DNA from: Nocardioides ferulae | Lineage (GTDB): Bacteria > Actinomycetota > Actinomycetes > Propionibacteriales > Nocardioidaceae | DNA: 64,000 bases | Reading direction: 5' to 3' | Assembly: GCF_003660455.1 (NCBI RefSeq) | Contig: NZ_QZVR01000001.1 | Span: 1 to 64,000 of the forward strand | Shown: piece after piece, positions 7,271 to 14,760 of the stretch | How positions within the stretch are numbered: the first letter of the stretch is position 1 | Layout of the letters: each line of letters begins with the position of its first letter | The notes under the pieces: generated by a model | The model's input: the letters and a program-made list of their open reading frames with translations, nothing else | Told to the model about the DNA's origin: nothing | The model's database searches: none | Translations under genes and position numbers: made by a program

Positions 7271-9331
7271 TCCGGAGACTGCACCACGTCCAGCTCCTGG
7301 GCCGCAGCGAGCAACTTCTCGAGACGGTGGAGTCGCTCCAGCGGGCAGGGAGCGTGGAGGTGACGCCGCCCGGTACGCCGAACGACCGCCCAGACCGCGC
7401 GCCAGACCGCGCTCCGGACCGCGCTCCGGACCTGAGCGTGGATCAGGTGGCCGGGCACGACCTGTTGGCGCGTGTGCAGCGCGTGCTGGAGTGGGCGCCG
7501 CAGGACGTGTCGGTGGCCCGCGGGTCAGTGGTTGATGCTGGCGCGGACGTCGCTCTCGTGGATCCCCACGAGGCCGACGTCGACATCGCGTCGCTCGAGC
7601 TCGAGGTTGAGGCCCTGCGTGGTGCCCTCGCCTCGCTCGAGGAGGAGCGCGACACGCTGGCGCGCTACGTGAACGTTCTCAGCCAGCTCGAGGCCCTCGT
7701 CCCGGAACTGACCTCGCTGTCCGATGCCGAGCTCGAGCTGCTGGGACTGGCGATGACCGCGCTGGTGCTCGACGACCCGACCGGGTTCGTAGTTGGACTG
7801 CTCGAGACCCAGCTGCGGGCGCTCGAGGGGAACGGCTTCATGCTCCGCAGCACCGACCCCGGCCGCACCCGCGGCTGCCTCCTGGTCGTGGCCCGCGAGC
7901 GCCTGCCCGAGGTCCTCGCCCTCATGGGAGCCGACGAGATCAGCCAGGTCGAGGTACCGGAGGACTACGCCCACCTGTCCCTGCACACCACCCTGGTCCG
8001 GATGAGCGCGCGGCTGGACGACCTGCAGCGCGACCTCGACGCCGTCCGCGCCGACCTCGACGCGCTCTGGGGACGCGAGACCCCACGGCTGCGCGCCGCA
8101 GAGCGTGCCCTCTTCGTGCTGACCGAGCGCGACGACGCCGTAGGTGCCGCCGACCTGTCGGCGCGCACCTTCCTCCTGCGCTGCTGGATCCGAGCGGACC
8201 GCCGCCGCCAGGTGCGCGCACAGCTCGACCGCGACGGCCTCGCCGACGTGGCCGTCGTCGACGCCCCGTCGGACGAGGTACCCGGCCCCTCGCCGGTGGA
8301 GCTCACCGGACGCGCCTCCTGGTCTCCCTACCGCCGGCTCGTCGGGTTCCTGTCCTGGCCGTCCCCCGGCGGGCTTGACCCGACCGGGATGATGGCGGTC
8401 TTCCTGCCCTTCCTGTTCGGCGTGATGGTGGGTGACGTCGTCTACGGTGCACTGCTCGCCGGCATCGGCTGGTGGCTGCGCCGCCGAGCGGCACGGACGC
8501 ACGGCCACGGAGGTGGCAAGGGCGGTGTGATGGACGACGCCGGCCGGGTCCTGGTGGCCGGTGGGGTGTGGTCGGTGCTGTGGGGGGGTGATGTTCGGGG
8601 AGGCGCTGGGCAGCCTCGGCAACATGCTGGGGATGCCGGCGCTGTGGTTCTACCGCGGCGGTCCGGCGGCCCTCGAGCCCTTGCTGCTCTTCGCGGTGGC
8701 GCTCGGCTGGACCCACATCGTCCTCGGGCTGGTCCTCGGCCTGGTGACCTCGCTGCGCCGCGGCGACCGCCACCGCACGCTGGAGGTGGGCGGCACCCTG
8801 GCCGTGCTCCTTGGCGCGACGGCGGCCATCGCGGCGGCCGTGCTGGGAGCCCCCTCGTGGGTGATCGCGGTCGCGCTCGTCCCGGCCCTGGCAGGGCTCG
8901 TTGCCACCAGCTGGGTTCATGGCCCCATCGGCGCCCTCCTCGGTCCGCTCGAGCTCATCGGCACGGTCGGCAACGTCTTGTCCTACCTCCGGGTCGCCGC
9001 GGTGGGTCTCGCCTCGGTCTACCTCGCCAACGTCGCCAACGAGCTCGCCCTCGAGCTGCCGCTGGTGGTCGGACTGCTCGTGGCCGTCCTCCTGCACCTG
9101 CTCAACCTTGGGTTGGCGGCGTTCAGCCCGATGGTCCAGGCGTTGCGACTGCACTACGTCGAGTTCTTCAGCAAGTTCCACGACGGCGAGGGCCGGGAGT
9201 TCCGGCCGCTCGGCGCCCACGGTGCCCTCGCGCCCCGCCCACACCCCGACCCGCCCCCCGGCCCGACCGGCGTCCCGCCGAACGGCACCACCAGCGGCGT
9301 CCGCAACCTGGACGCCATCCACGAAAGGTGA
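7267..9331 (+). pseudogene. atpI: V/A-type ATPase subunit I (a-subunit), frameshifted in a G7 run
   Basis: Subunit I forms the ion half-channels and anchors the stalks. The N-terminal soluble arm (~1-370) and first membrane segments (FLPFLFGVMVGDVVYG) read from 7267. At 8582-8588 a run of seven G shifts the frame. With six G the reading becomes VLWGVMFGEALGS, exactly the family's conserved WG..FGE motif, and continues in frame to the TGA at 9331, giving 687 residues, near family size. The C-terminal half carries the remaining helices (ELALELPLVVGLL, LRLHYVEFFSKF). Either the base is an error, the gene is broken, or slippage on G7 restores it. All other subunits are intact, which favours an error or slippage. 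Confidence 0.8.
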
Positions 9332-9336
9332 CACAG

Positions 9337-9558
9337 ATGGAAACCGGACTCATCGCCCTCGGAGCAGGACTCGCGGTCGGCCTCGCCGCCCTCGCGACCG
9401 GCTACGCCCAGGCGCGGATCGGCGCGGCCGCCATGGGCGCCATCGCCGAGAAGCCCGAGCTCGCCGGACGGGCCATCCTGCTCGTGGCCATCCCCGAGAC
9501 CCTGGTGATCCTGGGCTTCGCGGTCGCGGCCATGATCGTGCTGCTGCTGGGCGGCTGA
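9337..9558 (+). CDS. atpK: V/A-type ATPase subunit K/L (c-ring proteolipid)
   Basis: A 73-residue two-helix hairpin that forms the rotor ring in the membrane. Helix 1 carries GTYA-type spacing with Gln28 in YAQARIGAA and helix 2 carries the ion-binding carboxylate in IPETLVI (Glu54), with the basic/acidic loop EKPELAG between. It is the short single-hairpin form without signal peptide, close in pattern to the Thermus type. A Gln in helix 1 plus ET in helix 2 is seen in Na+ rings but also in H+ rings, so coupling ion cannot be assigned. ATG 9337 follows an AAAGG-like site overlapping the end of subunit I. Confidence 0.9.
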   Translation: METGLIALGAGLAVGLAALATGYAQARIGAAAMGAIAEKPELAGRAILLVAIPETLVILGFAVAAMIVLLLGG

Positions 9559-9559
9559 C

Positions 9560-10156
9560 ATGACCCTTCAAGCGCTGCTCGAGACCATGGAGGAGGAGGG
9601 TCGTCGCGAGCTGGCCGACGTGCTGGCCGAGGACGAACGGCGTGCCCGGGAGATCCTCCGGGCGGCCCGCCTGAGGGCCGAGCGCGACCGTCTCGACGTC
9701 CTCACTCGGGCCGAGTCGACCGCGCGCGCGGAGGCGGCCCGGCTCCGCGCCACCGGTGCGGCCGCCGCGCGTGCGCGCGTCCTCGAGACGGTCGACGCCG
9801 AGCTCGACCGGATCCGCGCGGAGGCCGCGCAGGAGCTGCAGGACCTGGCCGGCTCGGAGCGCGGGGCGTCCGCCACCCTCGGCCTCTTCGAGGAGGCGAT
9901 GGCGCTCCTGCCGTCGGCCACCTCCTGCACGGTCGACCCCGCCCAAGTGGACGTCGTGCGACGCCACCGTCCCGAGCTGGACGTGCAGGCCGGGCCGGTC
10001 GGGATCGGCGTCGTACTGCGTGATGCCCAGGGCCGAGCGGTGCACAACACCGCCGCCGTCCGCTTGGACGCGGCGTGGCCGCTGCTGCGCCCGGTGCTGC
10101 GCGACGCGGTGCTCGAGCCGCCCGCCGGGGGGCACGTGGAGGTGGACGCGCGATGA
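9560..10156 (+). CDS. atpE: V/A-type ATPase subunit E (peripheral stalk)
   Basis: A 198-residue protein with a long charged N-terminal helix (~5-85, rich in Arg, Glu and Ala), then a globular C-terminal domain containing the GIGVVLRDAQGRAVHNTAA strand pair (~148-166), as in subunit E of V/A-ATPases, where it contacts the head. It starts one base after the proteolipid stop and overlaps subunit C by ATGA (10153-10156). Its length is typical. It belongs to the same polycistron under riboswitch 3. Confidence 0.8.
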   Translation: MTLQALLETMEEEGRRELADVLAEDERRAREILRAARLRAERDRLDVLTRAESTARAEAARLRATGAAAARARVLETVDAELDRIRAEAAQELQDLAGSERGASATLGLFEEAMALLPSATSCTVDPAQVDVVRRHRPELDVQAGPVGIGVVLRDAQGRAVHNTAAVRLDAAWPLLRPVLRDAVLEPPAGGHVEVDAR

Positions 10157-11037
10157 GGGCGCCGCTGTACGTCGCCGGGTCGACCGCCCTGCGGGCCCGG
10201 ATGTCGCGTCTGCCCCCGGGCGGTGTGGGAGAGGAGGAGCGCGAGGAGCTGCGCCGGCTGCCGGAACTGTTCGTGGGCGAGGCACGCTCAGTGGCGCAGG
10301 TGCTCACCGGACGGCACGACCTGGGCGGCGCGATCGCGCTGATGCGTGGCGCGGCCTCGGGACTCGCACCCGAGGACCGGCTCCGGGGTGTGCTCGCCGT
10401 CGGAGCCCTCACCCCCGAGCGGGCCGCCGAGCTCGCCCACGCTCGGGACGCGGCCGCCGTCGCCGCTCTCCTTGAACGGCTGCGCCTCCCGACGCCGGCC
10501 GCCGCGGCTGCCCTGCCCCGGCTGTGGTCCCGCTTCGAGCTCCACCGCGACGTCGAGGAGCTCGAGCTCGCGCTGACGGCCGCCGCGCACGCCGAGTGGG
10601 CCGAGCGGACCGCGCATCCACGCTCCCGGCCGGTGGCCGACCTGCTCGCGCGCGAGCGGGACCAGCGCAACCTGGTCGTCGCCCTGGCCCGGGCGGGTGT
10701 GGAAGCACAGCGCCTGCTGCCGGTCGGTCGCCTGGACGCCCGCGACCTCGACCACGCGGTGGCCGGGCGCTGGGCGCCAGTGACGGGCGTCTACCCCCGC
10801 TGGCGGGCGGCCGCAGCGGCGTACGAGGGCCACCGGAACCCCGGCCACCTGGACCGGGACCTGCACGACGAGGCCACCGCCGGCGCCCTGGCAAGATTGC
10901 GCCGCGGCGACGCCGAGAGCGCCGAACCGATGGTGGGCTACGCCCTGCTCCTCGAGGAGCGCGCTCGCCGGCACCGGCGGGCCGGGCTGGTCCTCGCCGG
11001 CGGAGCGGCCGGCAGCGCGGACCGGACGACGCCGTGA
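10153..11037 (+). CDS. atpC: V/A-type ATPase subunit C/d-like (rotor socket)
   Basis: A 294-residue, mostly helical protein in the position of subunit C (eukaryotic d), the funnel that seats the D/F shaft on the proteolipid ring. Sequence is divergent: Arg- and Leu-rich helices, a RDVEELELALTAAAHAEW segment (~131-148), and a conserved-looking ERDQRNLVVALARAGVE helix (~168-184) that resembles the DxxN motif of the family. Its start is ATG 10153, overlapping subunit E; the stop overlaps the GTG of subunit F. The call rests on synteny plus size, so some caution applies. Confidence 0.7.
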   Translation: MRAPLYVAGSTALRARMSRLPPGGVGEEEREELRRLPELFVGEARSVAQVLTGRHDLGGAIALMRGAASGLAPEDRLRGVLAVGALTPERAAELAHARDAAAVAALLERLRLPTPAAAAALPRLWSRFELHRDVEELELALTAAAHAEWAERTAHPRSRPVADLLARERDQRNLVVALARAGVEAQRLLPVGRLDARDLDHAVAGRWAPVTGVYPRWRAAAAAYEGHRNPGHLDRDLHDEATAGALARLRRGDAESAEPMVGYALLLEERARRHRRAGLVLAGGAAGSADRTTP

Positions 11038-11462
11038 GCAGCGCGCACGGGTCGACGGACTCGGGAACCGACCCGGTCACCGGATCAGCGGTGGTCGTCG
11101 TGGCCCCACGACCCGTCGACGCGGGCTTCCGCCTCGCCGGCGCCGCGACTGTGGTGCCCGAGACCTGCCCCGACGGGCACGCCGACGCAGAGGGCGGCGC
11201 CGAGGCCGTCGCGCGAGCGATCGAGACGGCCGTGCGGCTGCCCGGCGACACAGGAGCGGTCGTCCTGGTGCACCACACCGCCTGGTCGCGACTGCCGATC
11301 TCCGCACGCGACGCCTGGGCCGAACGCACCGACGTCCTCGTCGTCGGCCTCCCGCCCGACGCCCCGGCCGTCGACACCGAGCCCCACGACCAGCTCCAGC
11401 GGCTGCTCGGTCGAGCGGTTGGCTACGAGATCAGCTTCGTCCCCGAAGGAGACCACCCATGA
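11034..11462 (+). CDS. atpF: V/A-type ATPase subunit F (central stalk)
   Basis: A 142-residue protein starting at GTG 11034 (overlap GTGA). Subunit F binds subunit D in the shaft and normally has a Rossmann-like fold of about 100 residues. Here the core from VVVVAPRPVDAGFRLAGA (~19-36) to LLGRAVGYEIS (~126-136) fits, with GAVVLVHHTAW (~78-88) as a central strand like the usual I-I-I-T segment. An N-terminal extension of about 17 residues is low complexity. It is flanked by C and A as in canonical operons and overlaps subunit A by ATGA. Confidence 0.75.
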   Translation: MSSAHGSTDSGTDPVTGSAVVVVAPRPVDAGFRLAGAATVVPETCPDGHADAEGGAEAVARAIETAVRLPGDTGAVVLVHHTAWSRLPISARDAWAERTDVLVVGLPPDAPAVDTEPHDQLQRLLGRAVGYEISFVPEGDHP

Positions 11463-13285
11463 GCCCGACCAGCACGACGGCCACGACGGCCACGACGCCA
11501 GCCGGGGGCGCGCCGGACCTGGACCGCGCCGAGGTGGGAACGGTGGTGCGGGTCTCCGGACCCGTCCTCGAGGTCGCGGGCCTGCACGCCGCGCGGCTCT
11601 ACGACGTGGTGCGGGTCGGCGCACAGTCCCTGCCCGGGGAGGTGATCCGCCTCGACGGCGGCGTCGCCACGGTGCAGGTCTTCGAAGACACCTCGGGGCT
11701 GCGCGCCGGCGACCCCGTGGTCGGCACCGGTGCACCGCTGACCATCGAGCTGGGTCCGGGCCTGCTCGGCACCGTGTTCGACGGCACCCAGCGCCCGCTC
11801 GCCGCGCTGGGCGCCGAGCACGGCATCTACATCCCGCGCGGCGCCGACCAGCCCGGCCTCGACCGCGGCCGGACCTGGGACTTCGTGCCGTCGGTGGCGG
11901 TGGGCGACCGAGTGGAGGCGGGCGACGAGCTGGGCACCGTGCAGGAGACCGCGGCGCTTCGCCACCGCGTCCTCGTCCCGCCGGACATCCGCGGCGTGGT
12001 GGAGCACGTGAGGTCCGGGCCGCGACGCGTCGACGAGGTCGTTGCCCGCGTCGCGGGCCACGACGTGCAGATGCTGCAGCGCTGGCCGATCCGCCGGCCC
12101 CGTCCGGTGCGAGGACAGCAGCCGCTGAGCCGGCCGCTGCTCACCGGACAGCGGGTCCTCGACGGCCTCTTCCCGATCGCCCTCGGCGGCGCCGGCATCA
12201 TCCCCGGTGGCTTCGGCACCGGCAAGACGGTGCTCGAGCAGGCGATCGCCAAGCACGCCGAGGCGGACGTGGTGGTCTACGTTGGCTGCGGCGAGCGGGG
12301 CAACGAGCTGACCGAGGTGCTCGAGGAGTTCCCGCAGCTCGCCGACCCGCGGACCGGGCGCCCCCTGATGGAGCGGACCGTGCTCGTGGCCAACACCTCC
12401 AACATGCCGGTGGCCGCCCGTGAGGCCAGCGTCTACCTCGGCATCACCATGGCCGAGTACTACCGCGACCAGGGACTGCACGCCGTGCTGCTCGCCGACT
12501 CCACGAGCCGCTGGGGCGAGGCGCTGCGCGAGGTCTCGGGGCGGCTCGGCGAGATCCCCGCCGAGGACGGCTACCCCGCCTACCTCGCCACCCGGTTGGC
12601 GGCCTTCTACGAGCGAGCCGGGCTCGTCGACTCCCTCGGCTCCACGCCTCGCCAAGGGTCCGTCACGGTCGTCGGCGCGGTGTCGCCGGCGGGCGGTGAC
12701 TTCTCCGAGCCCGTCACCCAGAACAGCCTGCGCGTGGCGGGATGCTTCTGGGCGCTCGACGCGAGCCTGGCCCGCGCCCGGCACTTCCCGTCGATCAACT
12801 GGACACGCAGCTACACCACCTACCGGCTGGGCGAGTGGTTCGACGAGCACGTCGCCGAGGACTGGTCGCGCCTCAGCGCATGGGCCGTCCGCACGCTGCA
12901 AGAGGAGGGGAGTCTGCTGGAGGTGGTCAGTCTGCTGGGGGTAGAGGCGGTGGCGGCGCCCCAGCGGGTGACCCTGCGGGTGGGCCGGATGCTGCGCGAG
13001 GACTACCTGCAGCAGAACTCCTTCGACCCTCTCGACGCCAGCTGCCCGCCGCGCAAGCAGGTCGCGATGCTGCGCCTGGTCAAAGCCGCGGAGGCGGCCA
13101 TGACCGCCGCCGTCGAATCCGGGAGGCCGGTGGCCGACGTCGTCGCCCATCCCGTCCTGCGCACGATCGCCGGCGCACGCGGCTGGCCGGCCGACGAGAC
13201 GCTCGAGCGGCACCTCGAGGAGGCCGCCGCGACGGTGCGCGCCGCACTCACCACCGCACCGACCACCAAGGAGGAATTGCGATGA
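11459..13285 (+). CDS. atpA: V/A-type ATPase catalytic subunit A
   Basis: A 608-residue catalytic subunit. The P-loop GGFGTGKT is at 250-257, followed by GCGERGNE (~276-283), ANTSNMPVAAREAS (~311-324) and DSTSRWGEALREVSGRLGE (~347-365), all canonical for the nucleotide-binding A subunit; the non-homologous bulge region of V/A-type A subunits lies at ~115-190. It hydrolyses or makes ATP in alternation with B. The first Gly of the P-loop replaces the usual Pro (GPFGSGKT), a small change. The gene overlaps F and B by ATGA. RBS GGAG precedes ATG 11459. Confidence 0.95.
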   Translation: MSPTSTTATTATTPAGGAPDLDRAEVGTVVRVSGPVLEVAGLHAARLYDVVRVGAQSLPGEVIRLDGGVATVQVFEDTSGLRAGDPVVGTGAPLTIELGPGLLGTVFDGTQRPLAALGAEHGIYIPRGADQPGLDRGRTWDFVPSVAVGDRVEAGDELGTVQETAALRHRVLVPPDIRGVVEHVRSGPRRVDEVVARVAGHDVQMLQRWPIRRPRPVRGQQPLSRPLLTGQRVLDGLFPIALGGAGIIPGGFGTGKTVLEQAIAKHAEADVVVYVGCGERGNELTEVLEEFPQLADPRTGRPLMERTVLVANTSNMPVAAREASVYLGITMAEYYRDQGLHAVLLADSTSRWGEALREVSGRLGEIPAEDGYPAYLATRLAAFYERAGLVDSLGSTPRQGSVTVVGAVSPAGGDFSEPVTQNSLRVAGCFWALDASLARARHFPSINWTRSYTTYRLGEWFDEHVAEDWSRLSAWAVRTLQEEGSLLEVVSLLGVEAVAAPQRVTLRVGRMLREDYLQQNSFDPLDASCPPRKQVAMLRLVKAAEAAMTAAVESGRPVADVVAHPVLRTIAGARGWPADETLERHLEEAAATVRAALTTAPTTKEELR

Positions 13286-14760
13286 CCCCCACGGACGCGC
13301 CAAACATCACAGCCCGCGCCCGGGGTGCCGTCGCCGCTGCGCCGGTGGGGATCCTGCCCACCATCGAGATGCGCGACGTCCGACGCGTCGCGGGGCCGTT
13401 GCTGGTGGTCGAGGGCGCCGACAACCTGGCCTTCGGCGATGTCGTCACCGTCGTGACCGACGACGGCAGCGAGCGCGACGGCCAGGTCCTCGAGGTCGAC
13501 CGCACCCGCGCTGTGGTGCAGGTGCTCGGCGGGACCGAGGGCATGGGCCAGGCCAACGTCGCCGTCCGCGCGAGGTTCCGGGCAGCGGTCACCGGCGTGG
13601 GGACCGACGTCCTCGGGCGCGTCCTCGACGGGGCCGGGCGACCGCGCGACGGCAGGCCGGACCCGACCGCCGAGGCGTACCGGCCGGTGAACGGACTGCC
13701 GCTCAACCCCGTCGCGCGCATCCACCCCGACCAGTTCATCGAGACCGGCTTCTCGGCCATCGACGGGCTCAACACCCTGGTCCGCGGGCAGAAGCTGCCC
13801 GTCTTCACCGCGGCGGGCCTGCCCGCCGCCGAGGTGGCCGCGCGGATCGCCACCCAGGCCCGGGTGCCCGGGGAGACAGACGAGGTGGTGGTCGTCTTCG
13901 CAGCGATGGGAGTCACCCGTCGCGAGGCCGACTTCTTCCGCGACCAGTTCACCGCCAGCGCCTCGGGGCACCGCAACGTGCTGCTGCTCAACCTGGCCGA
14001 CGACCCGACGATCGAGCGACTGCTCACCCCCCGGGTCGCCCTGACGCTGGCCGAGTACCTCGCCTTCGAGAAGCACCTGCACGTGCTGACGATCCTCACC
14101 GACGTCACGGCCTACTGCGAGGCGTTGCGCGAGATCGCCGCGGCCCGCGAGGAGATGCCGGGGCGGCGCGGCTACCCCGGCTACATGTACACCGACCTCG
14201 CGTCTCTCTTCGAGCGGGCGGGGCGGGTGCACGGCTCGACCGGGTCGTTGACCCAGCTGTCGCTGTTGACCATGCCCGATGGGGACATCACCCACCCGGT
14301 GCCGGACCTCACCGGCTACATCACCGAGGGACAGGTGGTCCTCTCCCGCGACATGGCCGGGCGCGGCATCGACCCGCCCTTCGACGTCCTGCCGTCGCTC
14401 TCGCGCCTGATGAACGCGGGCGTCGGCGTTGGGCGTACGCGTGCCGACCACCGGGGACTCGCCGACCAGCTCTACGCCTGCTACGCCCGTGGCGTCGAGG
14501 TGCGGCGCCTGGTCTCGATCGTCGGCGAGAGCGGCCTGACAGCCGAAGACCGCCGCTACCTCGCCTTCGCCCGCCGCTTCGAGGAGGAGTTCGTCGGCCA
14601 GGGCGAGGCCCGCCGGACCATCACCCAGACCCTCGACCTCGGCTGGGAGCTGCTCGGCGACTTCGAGCCCGACGAGCTCGGCCGGGTCGGAGCCGAGCAC
14701 ATCGCCCGCCACCACCGACCCACCGCCACCACCGCCACGGCTGCGAGGAGCCAGTCATGA
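13282..14760 (+). CDS. atpB: V/A-type ATPase regulatory subunit B
   Basis: A 492-residue B subunit: non-catalytic partner of A with no P-loop. Recognisable parts are the N-terminal beta barrel (VAGPLLVVEGADNLAFGDVV), the GLNTLVRGQKLPVF segment (~167-180), the SGHRNVLLLNLADDPTIERL region (~228-250) and the GYPGYMYTDLASLFERAGR motif typical of subunit B. It starts at ATG 13282 behind GGAGGAATTGCG, an excellent ribosome-binding site inside the end of subunit A. It overlaps the P-type ATPase by ATGA, an unusual fusion of two pump systems in one polycistron. Confidence 0.95.
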   Translation: MTPTDAPNITARARGAVAAAPVGILPTIEMRDVRRVAGPLLVVEGADNLAFGDVVTVVTDDGSERDGQVLEVDRTRAVVQVLGGTEGMGQANVAVRARFRAAVTGVGTDVLGRVLDGAGRPRDGRPDPTAEAYRPVNGLPLNPVARIHPDQFIETGFSAIDGLNTLVRGQKLPVFTAAGLPAAEVAARIATQARVPGETDEVVVVFAAMGVTRREADFFRDQFTASASGHRNVLLLNLADDPTIERLLTPRVALTLAEYLAFEKHLHVLTILTDVTAYCEALREIAAAREEMPGRRGYPGYMYTDLASLFERAGRVHGSTGSLTQLSLLTMPDGDITHPVPDLTGYITEGQVVLSRDMAGRGIDPPFDVLPSLSRLMNAGVGVGRTRADHRGLADQLYACYARGVEVRRLVSIVGESGLTAEDRRYLAFARRFEEEFVGQGEARRTITQTLDLGWELLGDFEPDELGRVGAEHIARHHRPTATTATAARSQS

